DNA of 64,000 bases from Fibrisoma montanum (GTDB taxonomy: Bacteria; Bacteroidota; Bacteroidia; Cytophagales; Spirosomataceae). Every line of letters starts with the position of its first letter. Position 1 is the stretch's first letter. A model generated the notes under the pieces. That model searched no databases. It was given only the letters and a program-made list of their open reading frames with translations, and was not told the DNA's origin. Both the position numbers and the translations under genes were made by a program. Location of the stretch: the NCBI RefSeq assembly GCF_003583365.1, contig NZ_QXED01000004.1, forward strand, positions 124,001 to 188,000, in the 5' to 3' direction. This document shows positions 16,404-25,421 of this stretch, one piece after another.

Positions 16404-18839
16404 ATGAGAAACGGAAAACCAAAACAAAATAAACCGACTAAAACCGCTGCAACCCGACCCCGTGAGCAGGGTTTGGAGAAGCGGGGCAAGGAGCGCTCTG
16501 GCCAGGCAAAGGCCGTTCAGAAAGCGGACTCCTTCCTGGATGAACTTAAAAATGACCTGGTGGCATTCTTCCGGGTCAACGGTGATGAGTCGTTCACGTT
16601 CCAGCAGGTGCTGGACCACTTCAGCGTGGGCGACCGCAAGATGAAATTGATTATGCAGGGGCTGATCGGTGAACTCACCGACGAAGGTGCCCTGACCCGC
16701 CTGCCAGACGGCAGCTACCGCGCCGACGAAACCGCCGGAACCATTGAGGGAGTTGTTGACCACGTGAACCAGCGGTTTGCGTTTGTGGTGCCCACTACGG
16801 TCAATGGCGTTCGCGGAGACCGGAATGACGACATCTGGGTTGCTACCGATGATCTGGCTGGTGCCGTCGACGGCGACCGGGTACGGGTTGTGACCTATAC
16901 CGATTCCAGCAACCGCGGCCGACGTACCGAGGGGAAAGTGGTAGAAGTGGTTGAACGCGGCCGTACGGAACTCGTCGGCCGGATCGAGGTATGGCCAACG
17001 TACGGGTTTGTTGTGCCCGACAGCAAAAAACTCTATGAGGATATCTACATTCCGAAAGAAAAACTGGGCGATGCCAACGATGGCGACAAGGTCATTATCC
17101 GGCTTACCAAATACCCTGATCCACGCGGCAGCCGGGGGCGTTATGAAGGTGAAGTCATAACCGTACTGGGCATTGCCGGGCAGAACAACACCGAAATGCA
17201 CGCCATTCTGGCCGAATTTGGGCTGCCGATCACCTTCCCGGCGGAGGTTGAACAGGAAGCAGAAGCCATTTCGGCCGTGCTGACCGGTGCCGACCTAAAG
17301 GGCCGGCGCGATATGCGCGAGGTCACTACGTTCACCATCGACCCGGTAGATGCCAAAGATTTTGACGATGCGCTGTCTGTGCAGATTCTTGACAATGGCC
17401 ACTTCGAAATTGGCGTTCACATTGCCGACGTAACGCACTACGTTAAACCCGGTACGCAGTTGGAAGAAGAAGCCTTCCGGCGGGCTACGTCGGTATACCT
17501 GGTTGATCGGGTAGTGCCGATGCTGCCGGAAAAATTGTCGAACAACCTCTGTTCGCTGCGGCCAAACGAAGATAAACTCACGTTTTCGGCCGTTTTTGAA
17601 ATGACGCCGGAAGCTAAGGTGGTGAAGCAATGGTTTGGCCGGACGGTGATTCATTCGGATCGGCGCTTCTCTTATGAAGAAGCCCAGGATATTCTGAACA
17701 CTGGCCAGGGCGACTACCTTGAAGAATTACGACTGCTTAACGAACTGGCTTACAAGCTTCGGGATGAGCGCTTCAAAAATGGAGCTATCAACTTTGACAC
17801 CGTTGAAGTACGGTTCAAACTGGACGAAAACGGTGTGCCGCTATCGGTCTATCCAAAACTCCGGCAGGACACCAACAAGCTGATTGAAGAATTCATGCTG
17901 CTGGCTAACAAGCGTGTCGCGGAGTTTGTCCACTCGCTGTCGAAGCCGGGGCAGGAAAATACCATGGTTTACCGGATCCACGAAGGACCGGATGAAACGA
18001 AACTGCAGCAGTTTGCTGATTTTGCCGGCCGGTTGGGCTACAAGCTCAAGCTGGACGGCGATCACCTGTCGAATTCGATGAACCGCTTTATGGACAGCAT
18101 CGAAGGTAAACCTGAGCAGAATATGCTGCAGCAACTGGCCGTCCGGACCATGTCGAAGGCTCGGTACAGTACAGAAGATCTAGGTCACTTCGGTCTGGCA
18201 TTCCGGCGCTACTCGCATTTTACGTCGCCTATTCGTCGGTATCCGGATATGATGGCGCACCGCCTGCTGCAGCACTACCTCGATAAAGGAAAACCTGCCG
18301 ACCGCGACGAGTACGAGGACAAATGCCGCCACTCATCAGAGCGGGAGCGGATGGCTGCCGAAGCTGAGCGGGCCAGCATCAAGTACAAGCAAGTGGAGTT
18401 TATGAGCCGTATGGAGCCCGATCGAACATTTGAGGGCGTCATTTCGGGCGTAACGGAGTTCGGTATCTTCGTTGAAATCATTGAGAATAACTGCGAAGGA
18501 CTCGTCCGGATGCAGGATCTGAGCGATGATTACTACGAGTTCGACAAAGAGAATTACCGACTCATTGGCCAGCGGAACAAAAAGATGTATACGTTCGGCG
18601 ACGCTGTCGAGGTTCGCGTAAAAGAAACGAACCTGGCCCGTCGCAGTATTGACTTTGAGCTCGTGACCGACCGACCTTCGCGAATTGCCAACGTTGGCTT
18701 TGACCGGAAAAGCCGCAGCCACCGCGACGAAAGCGGTCTTCGTGGCAGCCGGTCGTCCCAGCGCAGCAGCGGCTCCAGACGGAAGGAAGGTACGGCCGCC
18801 AAAGGCGAAAACCGGCGCGGTGGTCGGGGACGGCGGTAA
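16404..18839 (+). CDS. rnr: Ribonuclease R
   Basis: 811 residues. Processive 3'-5' exoribonuclease of the RNB family, acting in RNA turnover and quality control. Domain order: a basic N-terminal tail (Lys/Arg-rich, 1-40), a winged-helix segment (about 60-110), cold-shock domains (about 115-280), the RNB catalytic domain (about 300-640, with FTIDPVDAKDFDDALSV carrying the metal-binding Asp residues), an S1 domain (about 675-760, FEGVISGVTEFGIFVEI) and a basic Arg/Gly/Ser tail. Length agrees with the family. The ATG at 16404 is the first in frame after the upstream palindromes. A hairpin follows before the deaminase gene. Confidence 0.96.
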   Translation: MRNGKPKQNKPTKTAATRPREQGLEKRGKERSGQAKAVQKADSFLDELKNDLVAFFRVNGDESFTFQQVLDHFSVGDRKMKLIMQGLIGELTDEGALTRLPDGSYRADETAGTIEGVVDHVNQRFAFVVPTTVNGVRGDRNDDIWVATDDLAGAVDGDRVRVVTYTDSSNRGRRTEGKVVEVVERGRTELVGRIEVWPTYGFVVPDSKKLYEDIYIPKEKLGDANDGDKVIIRLTKYPDPRGSRGRYEGEVITVLGIAGQNNTEMHAILAEFGLPITFPAEVEQEAEAISAVLTGADLKGRRDMREVTTFTIDPVDAKDFDDALSVQILDNGHFEIGVHIADVTHYVKPGTQLEEEAFRRATSVYLVDRVVPMLPEKLSNNLCSLRPNEDKLTFSAVFEMTPEAKVVKQWFGRTVIHSDRRFSYEEAQDILNTGQGDYLEELRLLNELAYKLRDERFKNGAINFDTVEVRFKLDENGVPLSVYPKLRQDTNKLIEEFMLLANKRVAEFVHSLSKPGQENTMVYRIHEGPDETKLQQFADFAGRLGYKLKLDGDHLSNSMNRFMDSIEGKPEQNMLQQLAVRTMSKARYSTEDLGHFGLAFRRYSHFTSPIRRYPDMMAHRLLQHYLDKGKPADRDEYEDKCRHSSERERMAAEAERASIKYKQVEFMSRMEPDRTFEGVISGVTEFGIFVEIIENNCEGLVRMQDLSDDYYEFDKENYRLIGQRNKKMYTFGDAVEVRVKETNLARRSIDFELVTDRPSRIANVGFDRKSRSHRDESGLRGSRSSQRSSGSRRKEGTAAKGENRRGGRGRR

Positions 18840-18850
18840 GAAACAGGTGT

Positions 18851-18870
18851 CCGGCCAAGCAACTGGCCGG
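18851..18870 (+). terminator. Candidate terminator after rnr
   Basis: CCGGCCA / TGGCCGG with a 6-base loop, followed by ACTCATTTTAT. It ends 21 bases before the deaminase start, so read-through may be partial. Confidence 0.5.
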
Positions 18871-18891
18871 ACTCATTTTATACTCAATCGT

Positions 18892-19326
18892 ATGGATGAA
18901 TTCATGCAGGAAGCCATTCGGCAGGCCCGAAAGAGTATGGACGAAGGTGGCATTCCAATCGGTTCAGCGCTGGTAAAGAATGGCCAGCTGGTGGCGTCAG
19001 GCCATAACAAGCGGGTGCAGGAGAATAATCCCATTCTGCACGGCGAAATGGATTGCCTCAATAATGCCGGTCGGGTTGGTTCATTCCGCGATACGGTAAT
19101 CTATTCAACGCTGATGCCGTGCTACATGTGCGCCGGCACGATCGTGCAATTCAAAATCCCGAAGGTCGTCGTGGCCGAATCGCGGACGTTTGCCGGGGCG
19201 CGGGAATTTATGGAACAGCACGGCGTCGAAGTTATTGATCTCGACCTGCCCGAATGCGTTGAGATGATGAACCAGTTTATTGCACAAAAGCCAGAAATCT
19301 GGAACGAAGATATCGGTGAATTGTAG
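18892..19326 (+). CDS. Nucleoside/cytosine deaminase (CDA fold)
   Basis: 144 residues from the ATG at 18892; the frame is open further upstream over the rnr tail. Zinc motifs: HGEMDC (His ligand and catalytic Glu) and PCYMC (two Cys ligands). The short single-domain form, with ESRTFAGAREFMEQHGVEV after the second motif, most resembles yeast-type cytosine deaminase or bacterial nucleoside deaminases rather than TadA. It hydrolytically deaminates a cytosine- or guanine-type base; the precise substrate is not deducible. Confidence 0.88.
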   Translation: MDEFMQEAIRQARKSMDEGGIPIGSALVKNGQLVASGHNKRVQENNPILHGEMDCLNNAGRVGSFRDTVIYSTLMPCYMCAGTIVQFKIPKVVVAESRTFAGAREFMEQHGVEVIDLDLPECVEMMNQFIAQKPEIWNEDIGEL

Positions 19327-19467
19327 GTGTTAAATCTAGTAAGAAAGAGCATACTACACCGTTTAGTAAAGCCTTAGTCGATTATAATTCGGCTTTAATC
19401 CAAATCTTTTCATGTGTTTCAGTTGCGGGCTAATTTTCGCCTTTCAAAGTAACCGTAACTAAAAAAC

Positions 19468-20295
19468 ATGAAGATTTACTGGATTGCCACCTTCTCGGGG
19501 GCTTTATGGCTGGGTTCTCTATCCACTACGTTTGCACAACGATCGGCCATCTGGCAGGAAAAGCCCGGTACCTGGGTGCTGAACGCGGGCGTTGGCGTTA
19601 CGCGCTACGCCGGGGATCTGAACGAAGGCGATTTTCTCGCTAAGCCCAGATTGGGAGCTGCGCTGAACGTAGCATTCGCTTACCGCATGTCAAACCGGCT
19701 GGTACTACGGGCTGAAACCCAACTCTATACGCTTCGCGGCAGCCAGCAGAATACGCGCCTGGCCTACAACAATCTGTCGTTCAAAAGCCTGAACCCCGAT
19801 GTGTGGGCTGGCCTGCAGGTTGACGCCTGGCCGGTTAATCATCGCACCCGCAAAGCCATTCCGTACGGATTTGCGGGTATTGGGTTTACGTACATTACCC
19901 CCAAAGCAACCTACAAAGGCGAAACGTATAGCTTAGCACCCTTGCAGACGGAAGGCGTAACGTATAACCGCCTGCCCGTAATCATTCGCTATGGGGCCGG
20001 CTTGCCCATTGCTGTTACCGATCGATTTAAAATCCACCTCGAAGGTAGCTATACCCACGTAATGAGCGATTACGTCGACGACGTTAGTACGAGCTATGCC
20101 GTTCAGGACGGCAGGAGCCCGTTGGCCGTTGCCTTGTCGGATCGGCGGTCGGAAATTGGTTTGCCACTCAACAAAGCCGGTGCGCAGCGAGGAAACAGTA
20201 GCAAAAATGACGGTTATTTTATTCTGTCTGTGCGGTTTATCCATCTCATCAGCACAAAAGCTCAGCGAAACTACCGCCTGAGTATGCGCGGTTAG
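19468..20295 (+). CDS. DUF6089-like outer-membrane beta-barrel protein
   Basis: 275 residues with signal peptide MKIYWIATFSGALWLGSLSTTFAQ. The N-terminal WVLNAGVGVTRYAGDLNEG pattern and alternating amphipathic strands (PRLGAALNVAFAYRMSNRLVLRAET, YGFAGIGFTYITPKATY) match the DUF6089/PorG-like porin-type barrels of Bacteroidota. Probably an outer-membrane protein of 8-10 strands. No operon partner; polyprenyl synthase follows after 45 bp on the same strand. Confidence 0.75.
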   Translation: MKIYWIATFSGALWLGSLSTTFAQRSAIWQEKPGTWVLNAGVGVTRYAGDLNEGDFLAKPRLGAALNVAFAYRMSNRLVLRAETQLYTLRGSQQNTRLAYNNLSFKSLNPDVWAGLQVDAWPVNHRTRKAIPYGFAGIGFTYITPKATYKGETYSLAPLQTEGVTYNRLPVIIRYGAGLPIAVTDRFKIHLEGSYTHVMSDYVDDVSTSYAVQDGRSPLAVALSDRRSEIGLPLNKAGAQRGNSSKNDGYFILSVRFIHLISTKAQRNYRLSMRG

Positions 20296-20340
20296 GGTTT
20301 TGGGCCGTTTTACCTTATTTTTGGCCCATAACCCAGCGGA

Positions 20341-21327
20341 ATGCCGCCCAGTTGCATGAGTCCTGCCACTTTCATTGACGCTTTACAGAACGAACTTCAA
20401 ACTACTCAATACGGTCAACGTCCGCCCGAACTGTACGACCCCATTCGGTACATTATGAGTCTGGGTGGCAAGCGCTTACGTCCGCTGATGACGTTGATGG
20501 CGGCTTATCTGTTTACGGACGATTGGCGTAAGGCGGTACGTCCGGCCCTGGCGGTGGAAGTGTTTCATAACTTCACCCTGATGCACGACGATATTATGGA
20601 TCAGGCACCCCTGCGTCGTGGTCAGCCGACTGTTCATGAAAAATGGAATCATAACATTGCCATCCTGTCGGGTGATGTGATGCTGGTCAATGCCTACGAA
20701 CTGCTGCTTGATGTTGATGCCGATAAGCTGAAGAGGGTGTTGACTCGTTTTAACCGTACGGCGGCCGAGGTTTGTGAAGGGCAGCAGTTTGATATGAATT
20801 TCGAAACGCGCTGGGACGTAACCGAAACCGAGTATATTGACATGATTCGGCTGAAAACGTCCGTGCTTCTGGGCTTCGCGCTCGAATTGGGCGGACTAAT
20901 CGCCGGGGCCGACGAAACCACGACTGACCACCTGCGCGAAGGCGGTATCAATATCGGCATCGGGTTTCAACTTAAAGATGATCTGCTCGATGTCTACGGC
21001 GATCCGGTGAAGTTCGGCAAGCAGGTGGGGGGCGATATCATTGCCAACAAGAAAACGTTTCTGCTGATTGAAGCGCTCGAGAAAGCCACCGGCTCCATCC
21101 GGGATGAGTTGATCGGCTGGCTGAATCAGACTACGTTCGACAAAGCCGAGAAAGTGCAGGCAGTTACCTCCATCTATGACCAGCTCGGAATTCGGGAGGT
21201 TACGGAGACACGCATAAATGAGTACTTTGCCCGGGGGTTTGCTAACTTCGAACAGATTAACGCCGAACCGACCCGGAAGTCACTGTTAATAGAATTTGCC
21301 AGACAACTGGCCGAAAGAGAAAGCTAA
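20341..21327 (+). CDS. Polyprenyl (isoprenoid chain) diphosphate synthase
   Basis: 328 residues. Trans-prenyltransferase that elongates IPP onto allylic diphosphates. First aspartate-rich motif HDDIMD (Asp83, Asp84, Asp87), followed by the usual RRG. Second motif KDDLLD (Asp213, Asp214, Asp217). It is probably the long-chain or GGPP-type enzyme that feeds menaquinone, but chain length cannot be set by eye. With dxs (32374) the window holds the first step and a late step of isoprenoid synthesis. Its stop overlaps the next start (TAATG), so it is translationally coupled to the rhomboid gene. An ATG at 20356 is an alternative start. Confidence 0.9.
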   Translation: MPPSCMSPATFIDALQNELQTTQYGQRPPELYDPIRYIMSLGGKRLRPLMTLMAAYLFTDDWRKAVRPALAVEVFHNFTLMHDDIMDQAPLRRGQPTVHEKWNHNIAILSGDVMLVNAYELLLDVDADKLKRVLTRFNRTAAEVCEGQQFDMNFETRWDVTETEYIDMIRLKTSVLLGFALELGGLIAGADETTTDHLREGGINIGIGFQLKDDLLDVYGDPVKFGKQVGGDIIANKKTFLLIEALEKATGSIRDELIGWLNQTTFDKAEKVQAVTSIYDQLGIREVTETRINEYFARGFANFEQINAEPTRKSLLIEFARQLAERES

Positions 21328-21950
21328 TGATGAGTACGACCCTAATAATCATATTGGTTACCGTCGCCGTCAGTGTCTGGGGCTGGAACGACCCCGCCGT
21401 TATGGACCGATGGATCATGAATCCTTACCAGATTACCAGCAAAAGGCAGTATTATCGCCTGCTGACATCCGGGTTTTTACATGCCGACTGGGGGCATTTG
21501 TTCTTCAACATGCTCAGTCTGTATTTTTTTGGCGGTTTTGTCGAGATGGTGTTCGGGGCCTTATTTCCCGGAAGTGGGTCTGTTTATCTGATTGGGTTTT
21601 ACCTGATTGGTATTCTGGTGTCTGACATTCCCAGCTATTTGAAACACCGGTACGATCCCGGCTATAATTCGCTGGGTGCATCGGGTGGTGTGTCGGCGAT
21701 CATCTTTGCGGGTATCATGTTTCGTCCGCTGACCGACATTTGTCTGTACTTTGCCTTCTGCATTCCGGGCTTCATCTTTGGCCTGCTGTACATTGCCTAT
21801 TCGTACTATGAATCGCGCCGGGGTCGGGGGTACGTTAACCATGATGCCCACCTTTACGGCGCCATTTTTGGTATTCTGTTCATGGTCGTGATCTACCCGC
21901 CGGTGGTCCCGCAGTTTTTTGAGCAGATTGCCAACTGGCGCTTATTCTGA
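21327..21950 (+). CDS. Rhomboid family intramembrane serine protease
   Basis: 207 residues with about six membrane segments. HADWGHLFFNMLSLYFFG carries the rhomboid H-x3-N loop. The catalytic dyad is Ser119 in GASGG and His175 in NHDAHLYG. It overlaps the end of the polyprenyl synthase gene by one base, a clear operon signal. It is one of three rhomboids in this window. Substrates are unknown. Confidence 0.9.
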   Translation: MMSTTLIIILVTVAVSVWGWNDPAVMDRWIMNPYQITSKRQYYRLLTSGFLHADWGHLFFNMLSLYFFGGFVEMVFGALFPGSGSVYLIGFYLIGILVSDIPSYLKHRYDPGYNSLGASGGVSAIIFAGIMFRPLTDICLYFAFCIPGFIFGLLYIAYSYYESRRGRGYVNHDAHLYGAIFGILFMVVIYPPVVPQFFEQIANWRLF

Positions 21951-21972
21951 CCGGTAAGGTAGTTGTTTGTGT

Positions 21973-22878
21973 ATGGTCAGTTTGTTCAGTCAGCCCTATC
22001 CGATTGATGATGACCCGTTGCGGCAACTCCGTAGGGCCGCTGCTATTGGCCTTTTTATAGGCCTGTTTCTCGTCGTTTTTCAACCGTTTGGGCTGGGCAA
22101 CTGGCAAACACCGGCTAAACTATTCAAAATAGCCGGTTTTGGCCTGGTTACGTTTGTCATAACAGCCTTCAACTTTATTGTCTGGCAGCGGGTGTTCCCG
22201 CGCCAATTTGCCGAAAACCGCTGGACCGTCTGGCGCGAAATTCTGCTGGTCACGGGCAATATTCTTTTAATTGCTATCGGCAACCGGTTCTACCTGGAAT
22301 GGCTGCTGGACGAAGGAGAAGATAGTGGGGTGGGCTGGTTGGGAATGATCCTGATCACGTTTCTGATTGGTCTCTTCCCAACAACCGGCGCGGTGCTGCT
22401 CAGTTACATTGCCCGACTGCGGAAGTATACCCGCGCTGCTGCCGGATTACCAGTTCAGGTTGTCGACGAAAAGCCACCGGGCGAAGCGCTTCCGGTTTCC
22501 GGGCCAGCACTGAACCTGGTTGCTGAAAATGAAAAGGACTCACTTACCTTCCCGGCTGCCGATCTGATTTATATCGAATCCAGCGATAATTATTGCACCG
22601 TTGTTTACCTCAAAGCCGACTCGTCCGGTACGTTACAGCCGGTAAAGCCCCTGTTGCGAAGCAGCCTGAGCCGACTGGAAAGCCAGATCAACCAACTGTC
22701 CATTGCCCGCAAACCGTTTGTTCGATGCCACCGATCGTTTATAGTTAATCTTGATAGAGTGGAGCGCGTAACGGGTAATGCGCAGGGATACAAGCTTCAT
22801 CTGCTGGGCGGACAGTTTCAGATTCCGGTGGCCCGCAAGTACAATGATACGCTGGTAGCCGAACTTAAAGCCTTGTAA
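21973..22878 (+). CDS. Membrane-anchored LytTR transcriptional regulator
   Basis: 301 residues from the ATG at 21973. The N-terminal half has four membrane helices (AAIGLFIGLFLVVFQPFG, IAGFGLVTFVITAFNFIVW, WREILLVTGNILLIAIG, WLGMILITFLIGLFPTTGA) and a polar linker. The C-terminal 100 residues are a LytTR DNA-binding domain (DLIYIESSDNYCTVVY, FVRCHRSFIVNLDRVERV, GGQFQIPVARKY). No receiver domain, so it would be a membrane-tethered one-component regulator. Four phased ACGT-repeats follow directly, upstream of a membrane-protein gene that is its likely target. Confidence 0.88.
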   Translation: MVSLFSQPYPIDDDPLRQLRRAAAIGLFIGLFLVVFQPFGLGNWQTPAKLFKIAGFGLVTFVITAFNFIVWQRVFPRQFAENRWTVWREILLVTGNILLIAIGNRFYLEWLLDEGEDSGVGWLGMILITFLIGLFPTTGAVLLSYIARLRKYTRAAAGLPVQVVDEKPPGEALPVSGPALNLVAENEKDSLTFPAADLIYIESSDNYCTVVYLKADSSGTLQPVKPLLRSSLSRLESQINQLSIARKPFVRCHRSFIVNLDRVERVTGNAQGYKLHLLGGQFQIPVARKYNDTLVAELKAL

Positions 22879-22879
22879 A

Positions 22880-22935
22880 ACGTCCCAACTACGTTCCCAA
22901 ACAGCCTGCGGGGTTGCCAAACGTCCCAAAACGTT
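22880..22935. promoter_or_regulatory. Phased ACGT(C/T)CCCAA repeats, candidate LytTR operator
   Basis: ACGTCCCAA (22880), ACGTTCCCAA (22891), ACGTCCCAAA (22921) and a partial ACGTT (22931) start at offsets 0, 11, 41 and 51, close to whole helical turns. They lie between the LytTR gene and the DUF2306-like gene. Paired short direct repeats one or two turns apart are typical LytTR-domain targets. Confidence 0.5.
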
Positions 22936-23022
22936 GCAGGTCAGCCCTTTGATTTGTGGTTAACAGGGCAGCCGCTGTACGTTTGTTCCATCGCAACGAC
23001 GACACGAACAAGCAAAACAGGT

Positions 23023-23718
23023 ATGAAAACGCTGCTGACAATCCTGCTGATTACTCACATCGCGACCGGCTTTACGGCCCTGCTGGTTGGTCTGATTCCC
23101 ATGTTCTCACACAAGGGAGGTAAACTTCACAACCGCGCCGGACGCATCTACGTCTACTGTATGATTACGGTAGCCATCACCGCTTTGCTGCTGTGCGTTC
23201 TGCAACCGTTCAAGATGATGCGGCTGTTTCTGACGGGTATTGCCGTACTGAGTTTTTATCTGAGCATGACGGGCTGGCGGGCAACAAAACAAAAAAAGTC
23301 GGGCCCGACAGCTTTTGATCGCGGGTTGAGCTACGTAACCATCCTCGTTAGTTCAGCCATGGCCGGCTTTGGTGTTTACCTGCTGATGCAAAACGGGATG
23401 GGCTCGTTTTTCGCGGTCGTATTCACCTTCTTCGGTATTCTGACGGGCGTTTTTGCGGTGAAAGATGCGCGTGAATTCGACAAACCCAGCCCCAAACTTC
23501 ACTGGTTTTTTCAGCACTTTACCCGGATGGGGGGCTCTTACATTGCTACGTTTACGGCGGCTCTGGTCACGAACATGGCTCGAATACTGCCGCCGGATGC
23601 GCCCGAGTGGGCCAGTATGATCGGCTGGATTGCACCGTCGATCATTGGTGGTATGTTGATTGGCCGAACCGTACGCTATTACATCGCGAAGTTCAGTCTG
23701 AAGCCATCAGTGCAGTAA
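23023..23718 (+). CDS. DUF2306-like integral membrane protein
   Basis: 231 residues from the ATG at 23023; the upstream open frame lacks a plausible start. About seven membrane helices. The N-terminal THIATGFTALLVG and KLHNRAGRIYVY segments fit DUF2306-type membrane proteins, with conserved His residues in or near helices (His in KLHNRAG; LHWFFQHF) that could bind heme or metal. It lies behind the phased repeats and the LytTR gene, suggesting control by that regulator. Function unknown. Confidence 0.7.
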   Translation: MKTLLTILLITHIATGFTALLVGLIPMFSHKGGKLHNRAGRIYVYCMITVAITALLLCVLQPFKMMRLFLTGIAVLSFYLSMTGWRATKQKKSGPTAFDRGLSYVTILVSSAMAGFGVYLLMQNGMGSFFAVVFTFFGILTGVFAVKDAREFDKPSPKLHWFFQHFTRMGGSYIATFTAALVTNMARILPPDAPEWASMIGWIAPSIIGGMLIGRTVRYYIAKFSLKPSVQ

Positions 23719-23772
23719 TCAGGCTTTCAACTTATCTCTTCTTACCCGTAACCGATTGACCCTGCCAGACGT

Positions 23773-24630
23773 ATGAAAACGGTTCTGCTTGCTATAGTAT
23801 TTTGTGTAAATACCCTGCTGATACGTTCGGTAGCGGCAAATTCAACGACCTCTGTAAGTGGTCAGGTTATGAATACCGACAAGCGGCCTGTTGCGTACGC
23901 GAGCATCGGCGTGGTGAATACACCGGTTGGTACGGTAGCCGATGAACAAGGACGCTTTACGTTGTACATCCCCGACAAGGTAAAACAAACCGATACCGTC
24001 AGAATCAGCCTGATTGGTTACCGCCCCCTGAATGTAACAATAGCCGCGTTTACTGACCGAATGGCTAAAGGTGAACCTTTGCTGATGGAGGAAGAGGTAC
24101 ATCAGCTCAGCGAAGTACGTATTGATGCGTCGTCAAGTAAGGTCAGGGTCCTCGGAAAAACCGGTCATCGAACCAGTATGGTCACCAATTTTGCGTTGAG
24201 TGAGCTACCCCGGCAGAACCTGGGGTCTGAAATAGGTCGCCGGTTCAACGTATCGAAAGGAATTAATCGCCTGGAAAAATACCAGTTCTACGTCATCACG
24301 AACTACGACAGCGTTCGGTTTCGGATCAATGTGTACCGGGCGAAGACTATGCAGAATCTGTTGGCGCAGAACATCTACGTTTCTATGGCTGGCAACGTGC
24401 GGAAATGGGTGGAAGTGGATTTGCTGCCGTATCAGATCATAACGTCTGACGATGTTATCGTGTCGGTGCAATGGATAGACAGTACCGGTAAAGGCTCGGC
24501 CGTACAGATGCCAATTCAAATGCCTGCGGCCGCGACGCATTATTACCGCTATGGTAGTCAGGATCGGTGGAAAAAGTTTCGGGGTATGACCACGTCCATG
24601 AACCTGACGTTTACCCGGAGCCGCTCATAA
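23773..24630 (+). CDS. Exported protein with CarboxypepD_reg-like domain
   Basis: 285 residues, signal peptide MKTVLLAIVFCVNTLLIRSVAA. Residues about 28-105 form a CarboxypepD_reg-like beta-sandwich (SVSGQVMNTDKRPVAYASIGV ... DEQGRFTLYIP ... ISLIGYRPL). This domain in Bacteroidota usually fronts TonB-dependent receptors, but here no barrel follows. The remaining 180 residues form a soluble mixed domain of unknown role. The stop abuts the stop of the convergent GDSL gene with no spacer. Confidence 0.75.
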   Translation: MKTVLLAIVFCVNTLLIRSVAANSTTSVSGQVMNTDKRPVAYASIGVVNTPVGTVADEQGRFTLYIPDKVKQTDTVRISLIGYRPLNVTIAAFTDRMAKGEPLLMEEEVHQLSEVRIDASSSKVRVLGKTGHRTSMVTNFALSELPRQNLGSEIGRRFNVSKGINRLEKYQFYVITNYDSVRFRINVYRAKTMQNLLAQNIYVSMAGNVRKWVEVDLLPYQIITSDDVIVSVQWIDSTGKGSAVQMPIQMPAAATHYYRYGSQDRWKKFRGMTTSMNLTFTRSRS

Positions 24631-25335
24631 CTACTGAGCCAGCAACTTGCCCGCAACCGGCAGGGCGGCTTCGGCCCACTGCTGCATCTGTCGGCCCGAA
24701 TAGTGCAGGCCATCACTGGCAAACTGCGTTGCATCGCCGGCCGCTTTGCGGGTAATCGGCGTGATGTTCACAAAGGCAACTGTTGCCTTGCGGCATTCGT
24801 CCTGGGCAATGGCATTGAAGGCGTCTATTTCGGTAGCAATCTGCCTGGCATCGCGGTTTTTAGCGAAGGGCGACTGTCCCCAGTCAGGAATCGACAGCAC
24901 AAAAACGCGGTTCGGTCGGCCGCCTGCAAAGCGGATGGACGTTTGCAGCAACTCCCGAAATTCGGTCCGATACCGGTCGGTACTTTGGCCCCTGTACTGG
25001 TTATTGACACCGATCAGCAACGAAACCAGATCATACGTTTTCTGATTACCACTGGCCTTGATCGCGGCCTGTAGTTCGGCTGTAGTCCAGCCGGTTCGGG
25101 CAATAATATCTGGATTGGCAATGCTGACACTGTCCCGACGGAGCATATCGGCCAGTTGAACGCTCCAGCGCTCGTATTCAGATGCGCTCTCGCCGATTGT
25201 GTACGAATCGCCCAGCGACAGAAACGAGTAGGTCTGTGCCGGAGAGGACGGTGGCTGGGTCGAAATCATGATAGGATCGTCAGCGCGCTGACCGCAGGCC
25301 AGCAGGAGGGACGCAAGAATGAGAAAAAGCTTCAT
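24631..25335 (-). CDS. SGNH/GDSL hydrolase lipoprotein
   Basis: 234 residues from the ATG at 25335, chosen because it opens a lipoprotein signal MKLFLILASLLLAC. The upstream extension in the open frame is not signal-like. Block I FLSLGDSYTIGES holds the nucleophile Ser; block III is LIGVNNQY; the C-terminal FASDGLHYS supplies the Asp/His. A lipid-anchored periplasmic esterase or lipase; specificity unknown. Downstream of prfB on the same strand with 86 bp between. Confidence 0.88.
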   Translation of the reverse strand: MKLFLILASLLLACGQRADDPIMISTQPPSSPAQTYSFLSLGDSYTIGESASEYERWSVQLADMLRRDSVSIANPDIIARTGWTTAELQAAIKASGNQKTYDLVSLLIGVNNQYRGQSTDRYRTEFRELLQTSIRFAGGRPNRVFVLSIPDWGQSPFAKNRDARQIATEIDAFNAIAQDECRKATVAFVNITPITRKAAGDATQFASDGLHYSGRQMQQWAEAALPVAGKLLAQ

Positions 25336-25367
25336 AAGCCGGACAATAACCTGGCTGATGTACGAAC

Positions 25368-25399
25368 GGCGCTCCCGAACGGATGTCGGGAGTAACGCC
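25368..25399 (-). terminator. Candidate hairpin after prfB
   Basis: GGCG-CTCCCGA / TCGGGAG-TAA-CGCC stem between the prfB stop and the GDSL start. No T-run, so it may be only a partial terminator. Confidence 0.4.
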
Positions 25400-25421
25400 A
25401 TTCGACCTAACGGATTATTAA

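Noticed and set aside
16239-17201. 320-residue minus-strand open frame
   Set aside because: Antisense to rnr and to the end of the exonuclease-like gene, with no domain or signal features.
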